Assembly: GCF_014203755.1 (NCBI RefSeq)
Contig: NZ_JACHJS010000001.1
Location: 2,790,001 to 2,854,000 of the forward strand
From: Saccharothrix violaceirubra
GTDB taxonomy: Bacteria > Actinomycetota > Actinomycetes > Mycobacteriales > Pseudonocardiaceae
Direction of reading: 5' to 3'
Length of the DNA stretch: 64,000 nucleotides
Part shown: piece after piece, positions 1 through 9,146 of the stretch
How the letters are laid out: each line of letters opens with the position of its first letter
How positions within the stretch are numbered: the stretch's first letter is position 1
Position numbers and translations under genes: made by a program
Notes under the pieces: generated by a model
Databases searched by the model: none
The model's input: the letters and a program-made list of their open reading frames with translations, nothing else
Told to the model about the DNA's origin: nothing

Positions 1-86
1 GTCATCAGGATGGCCGTTCCCCTGCCAGGGCACCACGGTAGTTGTCAAGTCAAGTGAGGTCGTCCTCGGTGACCGGACACCGGACT

Positions 87-842
87 TCATGCCACGAGGG
101 CGACGCCTCGACGACGGCCGACACGGGCTTCGTGCGGGGTGCGGTAGCCGAGTGTCGAATGTAGACGGTCGTGGTTGCGGTAGCCCGGGCAGGCCAACAC
201 ATCCCGGCGGGCGTCGTCGCGGCTCTCCCGGACCGTCGTGCCGATCTCGGTCTTGAGGGTGGCGAAGAACGACCCGAAGCACGACCCGGTCCGCCCCACC
301 GGCGGCCCGATGCCGTGCCCGGTCAGGGTGCAGCGGAACGGTCCGCAGGTGTGTTGCGAGCCGCGGTCGGCGTGAATGATCGCGCCGTCGCCGGTCAGGC
401 CACCTCGGACGGCCAGGTCGAGGGCGCCCGGCTCGGCGCGCATGTGCTCCGCCATCGCGTGCCCGACCACCTCGCGGTTGTGCAGGTCGATCACCGCGGC
501 CGGGTGGATCCCCCTCCCGCGTGGGCAAGTACGTGACGTCCCCGACCAGTCGCCTGCCCGGCGCCGGGGCGGTGAAGCCGCGGCCGATCAGGTCCGGCAC
601 CGGTGTCGCGACGGCATCGGGACTGGTCAGGGACCTGCGTCGTCTACGGGTGAGCCCGACGACCCCACGCTCGCGCATAAGACGACCGCCCCGTTTGTGG
701 TTCACCCGGCGACCTCGGCGGCGCAGCGCGACGACGATCTGCGGACGCCCGTAGGCGCCCCGGTGACCGGCGTGGACCCCGCTGGTCCCGGCGGCCGGGT
801 CCTCGTCGGCCACAGCCCGCTTCGTCCCGGGTCCACGACGTG
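87..842 (-). pseudogene. IS3-family transposase OrfB remnant, frameshifted
   Basis: The minus strand encodes an HTH_21-like stretch (VHAGHRGAYGRPQIVVALRR, about 780-720). This runs through VGLTRRRRRS to GDVTYLPTREG, the usual start of an IS3 rve/DDE integrase core. The frame then breaks near 505-515 in a G-rich run and resumes as IHPAAVIDLHNREVVGHAMAEH. It continues through HADRGSQHT and the C-terminal YNxxRxHSxLGYxTP-like block (NHDRLHSTLGYRTPHEAR) to a stop at 87. The start of OrfB and all of OrfA are missing, and the 5' end abuts an unrelated transposase piece. A mobile element inactivated by a frameshift and truncation. Terminal inverted repeats were not identified. Confidence 0.8.
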
Positions 843-1006
843 CCGCCGGTCTCCGGCGCGGCCACGAACGAGTACGGCCATCCCGGGATCATGCGGTGCT
901 CGCCTCTGCCGCGTCCGTGGACGTGGCAGAACGTGCGGTCCGGCCAGGTCGCCCGCCGGCCTGCCTCCTCGAACGAGGCCGCGTCGAACCCCGCCCGATC
1001 CCACAC
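843..1006 (-). mobile_element. IS701-like transposase fragment
   Basis: A short minus-strand stretch contains PDRTFCHVHGRG and IPGWPYSFVAAPETGGTSWT. This resembles the conserved 'PGWPYSxVAALExGRTSWT' block of actinobacterial IS701-type transposases. The similarity stops after TSWT, where the IS3 remnant begins, so one element appears to have landed in or recombined with another. No complete gene is present. The family assignment rests on one remembered motif and should be treated as tentative. Confidence 0.4.
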
Positions 1007-1082
1007 CCGCCGCGAGGAGAGGCGACCTGGGCTGCGGACAGGCTCGGGACCGAGGTCGCGCCCGCCCGGCCGCCGTGGCGGC

Positions 1083-1640
1083 TCACGGGTTTTTGGCGAA
1101 CTCGCGCACGATGCGCTCGCAGAATGCCGGCAGGTCGTCGGGCGACCGGCTGGTGGTGATGTTGCCGTCGGTGACGACCGGCTCGTCGACCACCTCGGCC
1201 CCGGCGTTGCGCAGGTCGGTGCGCACGCTCGGCCACGAGGTCAGCCGGCGGCCCCGCGCGACGTCGGCCTCGACGAAGTTCCACGGGCCGTGGCAGATCG
1301 AGGCGACCGGCTTGCCCGACCGGACGAAGTCCCGGACGAACCGCACCGCGGCGGGTTCCATCCGCAGCTTGTCCGGGTTCACCGTCCCACCCGGCAGGAG
1401 CAGCGCCTCGTAGTCGTCCACCGACACCTCGCCGACCAGGCGGTCCACCGCGAAGGTGCCGGCGTCTTCGAGGTCGTGGTCACGCGCCTGGATCTCGCCG
1501 TCAGCGATGGAGACGACGACGGTGTGGGCTCCGGCGTCGTCCAGCGCCTGCCGCGGCTGCTCCAGCTCGACCCGCTCCACGCCGTCGGCGGCGAGGATGG
1601 CGATCCGGCGTCCGTTCAGCTCTCCGGCCACGTCAGGCAC
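1083..1640 (-). CDS. DJ-1/PfpI family protein (type 1 glutamine amidotransferase-like)
   Basis: This 185-residue protein has the PfpI/DJ-1 fold pattern: an N-terminal strand RIAILAADGVERVEL with the conserved acidic residues (E22/E25), the LLPGG turn near residue 82, and the nucleophile elbow ASICHGPW with Cys116-His117. Members include the YhbO/PfpI stress proteins, described as proteases, deglycases or glyoxalase-like enzymes. Which activity applies cannot be told from sequence. The start overlaps the end of the upstream formaldehyde dehydrogenase-like gene by 8 bp, so the two are probably co-translated. A role in coping with reactive carbonyls would fit that neighbour (inference). Confidence 0.88.
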   Translation of the reverse strand: MPDVAGELNGRRIAILAADGVERVELEQPRQALDDAGAHTVVVSIADGEIQARDHDLEDAGTFAVDRLVGEVSVDDYEALLLPGGTVNPDKLRMEPAAVRFVRDFVRSGKPVASICHGPWNFVEADVARGRRLTSWPSVRTDLRNAGAEVVDEPVVTDGNITTSRSPDDLPAFCERIVREFAKNP

Positions 1641-2793
1641 CCGCCCCCGCCATCGCCGGGTGCAGGACGACCTTCGTCCAGCCGTCGTCCCGGTTGTCGA
1701 AGTGCTCGTACGCCTCGGGCGCGCGGTCGAGGGGCAGCTCGTGGCTGACGATGAAGGACGGTTCGGCCTTGCCCGCGGCGATCAGGTCGCGCAGTTGCCG
1801 GTTGTACCTCTTGACCGGGGCCTGGCCGCTGCCGATGTGCTGTCCCTTGAACCAGAACGTGCCGTAGTCCAAGGCGAGCTTGCCCTGCTTGGCCAGCTCG
1901 TCCTCGGCCCCGGGGTCCTGGGGCACGAAAACGCCGACGTTGCCGATCCGCCCGGTGAAGCGCACCGAGGCGACCAGCCGGTTCATCGTCAGGTTGGCCT
2001 GCTCGCGACCATCGGGCTCGTGCGCCTGGTAACCGACGCACTCGCAGCCGTTGTCCGCGCCCAGCCCCATCGTCTCCTCCAGCACGGCCTGTACCGGGTC
2101 GACCTTCGAGTCGTCGATGGCGATCGCGCCGATCGACTCGGCCAGTCGCAGCCGGTCGGCGTGCCGGTCGACGACCATCACCTTGCTCGCACCCCGGATG
2201 GTCGCCGAGAGGGCGGCCATCAACCCGACCGGACCCGCGCCGTAGACGACCGTCTGGTCACCGGGCCGCACGCCGGCCATCTCGGTGGCGTGGTAGCCGG
2301 TCGGGAAGATGTCGGCGAGCATCACGTAGTCGGTCTGGCGTTCCTCGGCGTCCTCGCCCAGCCGCAGGCAGTTGAAGTCGCCCCACGGCACGCGCAACAG
2401 CTCAGCCTGCCCTCCGGCCCACGGGCCCATGTCGGCGAAGCCGTACGCGGCACCGGCCATCTTCGGCTCGGGCTGGGCGGTCAGGCAGTAGTTCGTCAAC
2501 TGGCGCTCGCAGTTCTTGCAGTGCCCGCACGAGATGTTGAACGGCAGGACGACCCAGTCGCCCACTCCGACCTTGTCGACCCCGTCGCCCACCTCGACCA
2601 CGTGACCCAGGTTCTCGTGCCCGAACCAGCGGCCGGTCTCGAAGTCGGTGCGCCCCTCGTACATGTGCAGGTCCGAACCGCAGATGTTCGCCGACGTGAT
2701 CCTCACCAGCACGTCGGTCGGCCGTTCGATCCGCGCGTCCGGCACGTCCTTGACGCTGACCTGCCGCGGCCCTTCGTACACCACTGCTTTCAC
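1633..2793 (-). CDS. Zinc-dependent, glutathione-independent formaldehyde dehydrogenase-like
   Basis: This 386-residue medium-chain dehydrogenase shows catalytic zinc ligand Cys38 (ANICGSD) and the GHE motif (His59-Glu60). A structural zinc cluster lies at Cys89, 92, 95 and 103. The NAD-binding GAGPVG turn follows in VVYGAGPVGLMAAL. Overall architecture, including the long insert with ADNGCECVGYQAHEP and the FWFKGQHIGSGQAPVKRYN segment, matches the glutathione-independent formaldehyde dehydrogenase subgroup (Pseudomonas FdhA type), which oxidises formaldehyde or other aldehydes with tightly bound NAD. Substrate is not provable here. It is cytoplasmic and lies upstream of, and overlaps, the DJ-1/PfpI gene. 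Confidence 0.88.
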   Translation of the reverse strand: MKAVVYEGPRQVSVKDVPDARIERPTDVLVRITSANICGSDLHMYEGRTDFETGRWFGHENLGHVVEVGDGVDKVGVGDWVVLPFNISCGHCKNCERQLTNYCLTAQPEPKMAGAAYGFADMGPWAGGQAELLRVPWGDFNCLRLGEDAEERQTDYVMLADIFPTGYHATEMAGVRPGDQTVVYGAGPVGLMAALSATIRGASKVMVVDRHADRLRLAESIGAIAIDDSKVDPVQAVLEETMGLGADNGCECVGYQAHEPDGREQANLTMNRLVASVRFTGRIGNVGVFVPQDPGAEDELAKQGKLALDYGTFWFKGQHIGSGQAPVKRYNRQLRDLIAAGKAEPSFIVSHELPLDRAPEAYEHFDNRDDGWTKVVLHPAMAGAGA

Positions 2794-2992
2794 GACTACC
2801 TCCTGCTCGCCGTCGCCTCCCGCCGTCCGGGCGGCCCTTCAGGCCCGAATACCCTGGGAGAACCGTCCGAACCGGCATCCATTGCGGATGGTGTCCGAGG
2901 GCGCCCGCTGTCACGCCGCAGAGGACTCGAAAGGGTGATCCGCCCGCCCCGACGGGATCTTCGGACGTGGCGGTGGCGGTCGGCGGGACGAA

Positions 2993-4162
2993 TCACCGGC
3001 GCTCGTGCCCGGACGGGCTCGACGTGGCGCGCTCTTGGTCCGCGGCCTCGTGGTGTTCCCGCCGACGCCGGTTCCGTTCCTGGCGTTGCCGTTCGCGGCG
3101 GCCGTAGGTCGCGTTGCGGACGGTCTCCTCGTCCTCCAGGCTCGACCCGAGCGCACCGGCGACGATGCCGACCGAACTGCACAGCCACACCAGCTTCAGG
3201 TACGAACCCGCGCCGACCGGGTGGCCCAGCGCCTGCGCGAAGTAGCCGCTGTCGATCAGCACGACCGCCGCGAGCAGCGCGAGCGCGAACAGGATCGCGT
3301 ACATGCACGCCACCCCGATCGCCAGTGTCGTTGCCGTGGACATGTTGTACAGCAGGGCTTTGCGTCGCTCGGAGGTCCCGGAAGGCCGGTCCCAGAGGTG
3401 GTTGTAGGCGGTCAACCACACCGTCATGACCAGGATGGTGACCACGGTGATCGCCGCCAGCCGCAACGGGGGCAGCGCGTCCGCGAGCTTCCAGAACGAA
3501 CTGGTGATGATGCCGTAGGCGGCGGTCCCCGCCGCGGCCGCGGTGGCGCCCGCGAGGTGCGGGACGAGCCGCCACGGACGGTTGTCCCGCACCATCCCCG
3601 CCAGCAGGCGCAGCCGGCCGCGCAGACCGGTCAGGGCGAGGTGCGTCGCGGACGACTCGGGCCCGCCGGACATCCGCCCCGCGGGGGCCAGTGCTCCAGG
3701 TAACCGCGTCGCCGTCCTCGGCCCGTCGTCGTCCCCGTCGATCCCGAGCTGCCGCGACGCCAATCGCCGCACCACGTGGACCAGCAACGCCCGTGCCCGA
3801 CGGCGCACCAGGACGGCGCCGAGCGCGGGCAGCGAGATCATCGCGACGCCGTGCTCGACGTCGATCCCGGCGACGACGGGTTTCGTCCCCGCGCGCCGAG
3901 GCAGATCGGTGACCAGGACCAGCAGGTCCCATCCCCGGTCCCGCCGACGCTGCTCCGACAGCATGCGCGTCGGGATGTTGCCGTCCTCGTCCAGCGGCAC
4001 CTGGTCCGCCTCGTGCTCCACCCGCCACCGCACCTGCCCGCTCACCCGGGCCGCGAAGAGGTCGGGCAGCTCGTCGGTGACTGCCGTGATCACCCGCTCG
4101 GGCAGCCCTTCGTCGGCCAGCACCCCCACGACCACTTGGCGTGGTGCGCTCACGTGGTTCAC
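2993..4162 (-). CDS. Conserved membrane protein of unknown function
   Basis: About 389 residues. The N-terminal 200 residues are soluble (VVVGVLADEGLPERVITAVTDE, then WDLLVLVTDLPRR), resembling a nucleotide- or sugar-binding alpha/beta fold. The C-terminal half has about four hydrophobic helices (LRLAAITVVTILVMTVWLTA; ATTLAIGVACMYAILFALAL; and two others), followed by a basic tail rich in Arg and Glu. I prefer the GTG start at 4162 because a GGAAGCGAGG purine run sits just upstream; an ATG at 4201 is in frame but lacks one. It sits between the two dehydrogenase genes in the same orientation, so it may belong to the stress set. I do not recognise the family. Confidence 0.75.
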   Translation of the reverse strand: MNHVSAPRQVVVGVLADEGLPERVITAVTDELPDLFAARVSGQVRWRVEHEADQVPLDEDGNIPTRMLSEQRRRDRGWDLLVLVTDLPRRAGTKPVVAGIDVEHGVAMISLPALGAVLVRRRARALLVHVVRRLASRQLGIDGDDDGPRTATRLPGALAPAGRMSGGPESSATHLALTGLRGRLRLLAGMVRDNRPWRLVPHLAGATAAAAGTAAYGIITSSFWKLADALPPLRLAAITVVTILVMTVWLTAYNHLWDRPSGTSERRKALLYNMSTATTLAIGVACMYAILFALALLAAVVLIDSGYFAQALGHPVGAGSYLKLVWLCSSVGIVAGALGSSLEDEETVRNATYGRRERQRQERNRRRREHHEAADQERATSSPSGHERR

Positions 4163-4348
4163 CTCGTTGCCTCGCTTCCGCTGGAGTCGGACGAACTCCA
4201 CGGCGCCCGGGGCCGGTGGTGCTCCTCGTCGGCGTCCGCGCGGGAAGTCCGGGCACGTTCATCGACCACGCCGAGAGCATCGGCGCTGCCGAACGGTCAC
4301 ACGGCGTCCGGCCACGCTCTCGCCGCGGTGTCCGCACGTCGGTGACCG

Positions 4349-5524
4349 TCAGGGTTTGAGGACGACCTTCTCGCAGTCGTCCTGCTTGTTCTTGAAGATC
4401 TCGAAGCCGCGTTCCGCCTCGTCGAGCGGCAGGGTGTGGGTGATGATCCGGGTCGGGTCGATCTCCCCGCGTTCGATGCGCTCCAGCAGCGGCTTCATGT
4501 AGCGCTGCACGTGGCACTGGCCGGTGCGCAGGGTCAGCGACCGGTTCATCCACGCGCCGGCGGGGAACTTGTCCATCAGGCCGCCGTACACGCCGATCAC
4601 CGAGACCACACCGCCGCCGCGGCACGACAGGATCGCCTGGCGCAACGCGTGCGGGCGTTCGGTCTCCGACCTCACCGCCTGCTTGACCCGGTCGTACGCG
4701 GAGATGTGCGCACTGCCGTGGGCGGCCTCCATGCCGACCGCGTCGACGCACTTGTCCGGGCCGCGCCCGCCGGTCAGCTCCAGCAATCGGGAGCGCACGT
4801 CGACCTCGTCGAAGTCCACCGGCGTGTGGCCCGCCCGTTCCGCCATCGCCAGCCGGCAGGGCTCCTTGTCGATGGCGATGACCTGCGCGGCGCCCAGCAG
4901 GCGGGCGCTGTCCATGGCGAACTGGCCGACCGGGCCCGCACCCCACACCGCCACCACGTCCGTGGGCTGGATGTCGCACATCTCCGCGCCCATGTAGCCG
5001 GTGGGCAGGATGTCGGACAGGAACAGCACCTGCTCGTCGGCCAGGTCCGACTCGATCTTCAACGGACCGACGTCGGCGAACGGCACCCGCGCGTACTGCG
5101 CCTGACCGCCCGCGAAACCCCCCGTCAGGTGCGAGTAGCCGAAGATCCCGGCGACCGGGTGCCCGAACATCCCCTCCGCGATCCCGGCGTTCGGGTTGGA
5201 GTTCTCGCAGCAGGAGTACAGCTCGGCGGCGCAGGCGGCGCACGCGCCGCACGCGATCGGGAACGGCACCACGACCCGGTCGCCGATTCGGAGTCGTGCC
5301 GGGTCGACGCCGGAGCCGACCTCGACCACCTCGCCCATGAACTCGTGCCCCAGGACGTCGCCGTCCTGCATGGTGGGCACGTGGCCGTCGACCAGGTGCA
5401 GGTCCGAGCCGCAGATCGCGCTGGAGGTGATCCGGACGATCGCGTCGCGGCCGTTGAGGATCCTCGGGTCCGGCACGTCGCGGACCTCGACCTTGTTGCG
5501 GCCCGCCCGGGTGTTCGCCCTCAT
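4349..5524 (-). CDS. Zinc-dependent alcohol dehydrogenase (FdhB/threonine dehydrogenase-like)
   Basis: The start at 5524 gives a 391-residue medium-chain dehydrogenase. Cys38 lies in SAICGSD, His60-Glu61 in LGHEF, the structural zinc cysteines at 92, 95, 98 and 105/106, and the nucleotide turn [10 protein letters not shown] in the middle. The segment [11 protein letters not shown] and the C-terminal [26 protein letters not shown] are typical of the actinobacterial glutathione-dependent/independent formaldehyde dehydrogenase-like group. The ATG overlaps the TGA of the upstream SRPBCC gene (ATGA), which fixes the start and implies translational coupling. An in-frame ATG 84 bp earlier would lie inside that gene and is unlikely. 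Substrate unknown; aldehyde or polyol is possible. Confidence 0.88.
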   Translation of the reverse strand: MRANTRAGRNKVEVRDVPDPRILNGRDAIVRITSSAICGSDLHLVDGHVPTMQDGDVLGHEFMGEVVEVGSGVDPARLRIGDRVVVPFPIACGACAACAAELYSCCENSNPNAGIAEGMFGHPVAGIFGYSHLTGGFAGGQAQYARVPFADVGPLKIESDLADEQVLFLSDILPTGYMGAEMCDIQPTDVVAVWGAGPVGQFAMDSARLLGAAQVIAIDKEPCRLAMAERAGHTPVDFDEVDVRSRLLELTGGRGPDKCVDAVGMEAAHGSAHISAYDRVKQAVRSETERPHALRQAILSCRGGGVVSVIGVYGGLMDKFPAGAWMNRSLTLRTGQCHVQRYMKPLLERIERGEIDPTRIITHTLPLDEAERGFEIFKNKQDDCEKVVLKP

Positions 5525-6516
5525 GCGTCCGCTCCCTTCTCCCGTTCGGCGTCCGACAGCGGCTGCGCCGGCCGTTGCGGGAACTCCGCACGTGCCCGCT
5601 TGCCCCACGGGGCACCGTCGGAGCGGACGACCTCGCCGGTCTCCAGCACCTGCTTGAGCCGGCGCAGGTCGTCGTCGAGCTGCTGGTGCGGCTCCTCACC
5701 GAAGTACTTGGCGACGGCCTTGCCGACCGCGCCGCCGGGGATGTCGTAGACCAGGACGACGTGCACCTCGGTGCTCACACCGTCCGGGGCGGGCGTGAGG
5801 TGGACCGTGCCGGCGTTCGGCACGGCGGCCTTCCCGGTCGACCGCCACACGATCTTTTCGCCGGGCGTCTCGTCGGTGATCTCCGCGTCCCACTCGACGT
5901 CCTTGCCGAACGGCGCACTGGCCGACCAGTGGCTCGTCCGGTCACCGGTAGCGCGGACCTGTTCGAGGTGCGCCATGAATGTCGGGAGGTTCTCCACCTC
6001 GCGCCAGAACGCGTAGACCTCCGACGCGGGTTTGCGAATGGTCGTCGTTGCTGTCAGCTCCACGGATCCTCCTTTGCGCACGCCCCGCGCCGGCGGGGAA
6101 CTGGTGCGTGCCTCTCGGGTGGCCTGTACGGCGGTCAACAGGTCCAGTGCCGTGATCCCGGCGACGGCGCCGGTGACACCGACCAGCCGCCGTCTGCGGC
6201 CCCCGTCGCGGCGGGAGAGGGCCACTCCCAGCGCGGCCAGGTCCATCGCGTCACCCGCGACCCTGGTCCACGCCCAGGCACCCTTTCGCCGGCTCGTCAG
6301 AAGCCCGGCCGCATGAACCAACTCCCGCACCCCGACGACCGGCACCACCGCCCGCGACCTCGCGGAGTCGTCCACGCCGCCGAGCCTGCGCACCGCTCCC
6401 GGTGCTGCCAGTTGGACCACGCCCAAGGCGAAGCTCAGCCAGCCCAACCGCCGGCCCCGCCTGCGCACCTCGTCTCGTCTTCCTCGCCTTCCCATCACGC
6501 TTGGCGGTTGTGTCAT
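5521..6516 (-). CDS. Membrane-anchored SRPBCC (COQ10/cyclase-like) protein
   Basis: 331 residues. The first ~135 residues hold a hydrophobic region ([37 protein letters not shown]) that probably anchors it. Residues about 150-290 form an SRPBCC/START-like domain ([51 protein letters not shown]). The tail is acidic and basic. Such proteins bind hydrophobic ligands; no reaction can be assigned. ATG at 6516 is chosen because GGAGG lies six bases upstream. It heads the operon and overlaps the next dehydrogenase gene by four bases. Confidence 0.85.
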   Translation of the reverse strand: MTQPPSVMGRRGRRDEVRRRGRRLGWLSFALGVVQLAAPGAVRRLGGVDDSARSRAVVPVVGVRELVHAAGLLTSRRKGAWAWTRVAGDAMDLAALGVALSRRDGGRRRRLVGVTGAVAGITALDLLTAVQATREARTSSPPARGVRKGGSVELTATTTIRKPASEVYAFWREVENLPTFMAHLEQVRATGDRTSHWSASAPFGKDVEWDAEITDETPGEKIVWRSTGKAAVPNAGTVHLTPAPDGVSTEVHVVLVYDIPGGAVGKAVAKYFGEEPHQQLDDDLRRLKQVLETGEVVRSDGAPWGKRARAEFPQRPAQPLSDAEREKGADA

Positions 6517-6770
6517 GGGCAGCCTCCGCATCCGATCGCGCCCTGTCGAACGCCCGGTACAGCACAACCCGGGACGCGACTGACGTGGCCTCGGCTACCC
6601 GTGAGCGATCCACCCAACCCACCTCTCCACCACAGCGTGAAGATGGGGTCTGCCGCACCGACGTGACATCCGAGTTGGCTAGCCGTGAGGCCGGCCTGGG
6701 AGGATGTCGCTGTGCCCAAGCCCTGCCCCCGGGAGTTCCGCGACGATGGCGTGTGGGTCGCCCGGCCTGT

Positions 6771-8486
6771 GTGACCGATGTCGACCGGCGGGTGGCCGCG
6801 TCGCGGATGATCGGCCACGACCACACGGTGTTGGGCGAGGTCATCGCCGCCCAGGGCGTGCTGTTGCGCGCCTCGGACCCGGACCTGGTGGCGTTGGCGC
6901 GTCTTGCGGTGCACCGCACCAGCCTTCACCTGCACAACGACTGGATTCCCGAGCGTCTCCCGGCTGTGTGGGCGGCGGTCGGCCGGTTCGACCACGCCGA
7001 GGAACTCGCGGGTTCGGTGAGCCAGTTCTTCGGGGCAGGGCCACTGGTCGGACTGGCTGAGACGGCGATGACCATGGGAGATCGTGACCGGGCCAGCCGG
7101 GTGTTGGATGCCATCGGGAACTCGGGGAGTCGTGCCCGGCTGTGCGCCCGATCCGCGCACATGGCCCTGGACCGCGCAGACGACGGCGACGCGGCGGCGT
7201 GGTATGCCGAGTCCGAAAGTCCGATGGCACAGCGAAGGGACGACTACGACGCGGAGACCCTGGCCCATGTCGCCGCCGTCGCGGCACGACTCGGACGTAC
7301 CGCTGTCGCGGCAACGCACTGCGCAGGTATCCAGGGCCGGCTCGCCCATACGAGCGAGTGGACGACCGAATCCGGCGACGGTGAACCGGACAGGTCCGAA
7401 CCGTCCGACACGACCACGCTGAGTCGTATCGACGCGAACGAGGCGAGTGCGGTCGCGGCGGCACTCGGTCGAGGAGGCCTCGTCGACCACGCGTGGTCCG
7501 TCACAAGTGAAATCGACGACCCGGAGTACCGGGAGTACGCGCTGTTCGACGTCGCGCGCACCCTCGCCGCCACGGACCCGGATGCCCCAGAGGAGTTCGC
7601 CCGGCATACGGGCGCCGTGGAGTACCTGGCCGCACGACTCGCCGGAGTCGCGGTGGTGGCGGGGCGGCGGTCCGAGCGGCAGGGGGTCGACCGGCCGTTC
7701 GCCGAAGTCGACGCCGCGTTGCGACGTCGTCCCGACAGCGCGGAACGGGAGTACGTCACCCGGGCGTCGGCTGTCGCCCTCGCGAGCGTCCGCTACGACG
7801 AACGGGTGGAGGCCGCGGTCGCCGGGTTGTTGTCCGCCGGTGACATCGGCGGGGCCGTGGGCGTGGTGTCGGCGTTGGCACGCCGGGCGGAGACCGGGCA
7901 CGCCACCCGCCTGATCGCATCCGTCGAACAGGCCGCGCGGACAGCGTCGACCGGGATCGACGACGAGCGTCCGCGGTGGTGGGCCGAGGTCCTGGTCGAC
8001 TTCCGCGACTTCGACCGCGCCGAGCACCTGATCCGGTCCTTCCCCTCCGCGGGGGCACGCGCGGAAAGCCTGGCGTCCCTCGTCGAAGGACTTCTCGCCG
8101 ACGGCGCCGTCGACCGCGCCGAACTCCTGCTCGCCGAGATCACCACCGTCGGCGCGCAACGCCGACCCCGTCTGGAACTGATCCGTGCCCTGCTGGACCG
8201 GGACCGGCCGGACAGGGCCGTGCGACAGGCCCGGTCGGCTCCTCCGCCGCTGCACCGCGCCGCCGCGCTCACCCTGGTCGCGGTCAGGACCCGACGCCTC
8301 GACCCGCTCGACGAAGCCCTCGCCACCGTCCAGGACACCACCGACCACGACACACGCATGAAAGTGGTCGCGACGATTCTCTTCGTGCCGCGGCCGAACT
8401 CGGCGACCGTCCGCGCGTCATGGAGCTGTGGACGCGGTTGCGGTCCGCCGCCACCCGGCGATCGGGACGAGCGGCCGGGTCGGTGA
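6771..8486 (+). CDS. Helical-repeat (TPR-like) protein, 3' end probably frameshifted
   Basis: About 571 residues of short Ala/Arg/Asp-rich helical pairs (for example FDHAEELAGSVSQFF, RASRVLDAIGNSGSRARL, VDRAELLLAEITTVGAQRR), resembling TPR/HEAT-like repeats found in actinobacterial regulators and STAND-associated proteins. No enzymatic motif is seen. The start is uncertain (GTG at 6753 or 6771; no clear ribosome site). The last ~30 codons (FVPRPNSATVRASWSCGRGC...) look non-coding. The adjacent frame from about 8370 reads LRAAAELGDRPRVMELWTRL, a natural continuation of the repeat, so a one-base frameshift near 8375 is likely. The GTGA overlap with the next reading frame at 8483 is the alternative explanation. 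Confidence 0.6.
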   Translation: MTDVDRRVAASRMIGHDHTVLGEVIAAQGVLLRASDPDLVALARLAVHRTSLHLHNDWIPERLPAVWAAVGRFDHAEELAGSVSQFFGAGPLVGLAETAMTMGDRDRASRVLDAIGNSGSRARLCARSAHMALDRADDGDAAAWYAESESPMAQRRDDYDAETLAHVAAVAARLGRTAVAATHCAGIQGRLAHTSEWTTESGDGEPDRSEPSDTTTLSRIDANEASAVAAALGRGGLVDHAWSVTSEIDDPEYREYALFDVARTLAATDPDAPEEFARHTGAVEYLAARLAGVAVVAGRRSERQGVDRPFAEVDAALRRRPDSAEREYVTRASAVALASVRYDERVEAAVAGLLSAGDIGGAVGVVSALARRAETGHATRLIASVEQAARTASTGIDDERPRWWAEVLVDFRDFDRAEHLIRSFPSAGARAESLASLVEGLLADGAVDRAELLLAEITTVGAQRRPRLELIRALLDRDRPDRAVRQARSAPPPLHRAAALTLVAVRTRRLDPLDEALATVQDTTDHDTRMKVVATILFVPRPNSATVRASWSCGRGCGPPPPGDRDERPGR

Positions 8487-8794
8487 CCTACTTGGGATTC
8501 GATGCGCCGCCACCGCGGACCTTGACGGAGGTCGTGGAAACCGTCGACGAGTCCCTCCGCTTCACCGACGTCGACGACAGTTTGAGAGGACCGGCCGCCG
8601 GACCCGGCGCGCTGTGGAGGATCGGCCATGACCTCCCTGGGCGCCAAGGCATTGCTCATGGCTTGGCGGTCCACTACTGGTTCGACGTCGTTGACGACCT
8701 GGTCACCGCCGAGCCGAAGGCGTTCGACGCCATCGTGTCCGAACTGGACCGTCTCGGCGACCATGCCGCGCTCAACCCGATTCCGGCTGACTGA
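8483..8794 (+). CDS. Small protein or C-terminal part of the preceding repeat protein
   Basis: A GTG at 8483 overlaps the TGA ending the preceding gene and opens a 103-residue frame (TYLGFDAPPPRTLTEVVETV ... GIAHGLAVHYWFDVVDDLVTA). Coding-like composition in this same frame extends upstream to about 8370. The product is therefore either a translationally coupled small protein or the true C-terminus of the repeat protein after a frameshift. I recognise no family. Confidence 0.45.
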   Translation: MTYLGFDAPPPRTLTEVVETVDESLRFTDVDDSLRGPAAGPGALWRIGHDLPGRQGIAHGLAVHYWFDVVDDLVTAEPKAFDAIVSELDRLGDHAALNPIPAD

Positions 8795-9146
8795 CCGATC
8801 CGCCAACGAATGGCGCTGCCTCTGGCACTTGCCTGTGTGGTAGGCCAGGGCAAGACGGTCCGGAGGTTTCCGTGATCGCTTGTGGCCGGGACGGCGATGC
8901 CGGCTGGCGTGGCGTCGATCGTGGGATGGGGTTTCGGTCACGGATGCGGGGTCGGCAGGCGGTGACGAACCGGATGCGAAGTCGAACGTGGGGTGCACCG
9001 ACACACGAAGCCGTCGGTGACGGCCCTGGTCTGGATCGAGAGGTCGCCCATCGGAGTTCCGCCGTGTCTGCGGCACGCACCGCAAGTGCGATGGCGCGCT
9101 GTCGCTGCCGCGCAACCAAATGGTGTTGCTGTCGATCGCAACGCGG
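8795..9146. other. Intergenic, nothing recognised
   Basis: The stretch lies between converging genes. Reading frames here have no recognisable motif or ribosome-binding site, and I see no clear terminator hairpin. Confidence 0.5.

Noticed and set aside
2796..5699. 967-codon open frame on the minus strand
   Set aside because: It is a shadow of the dehydrogenase and membrane-protein genes: Arg/Gly/Pro-rich, no motifs, and GC distribution that fits the other frame.
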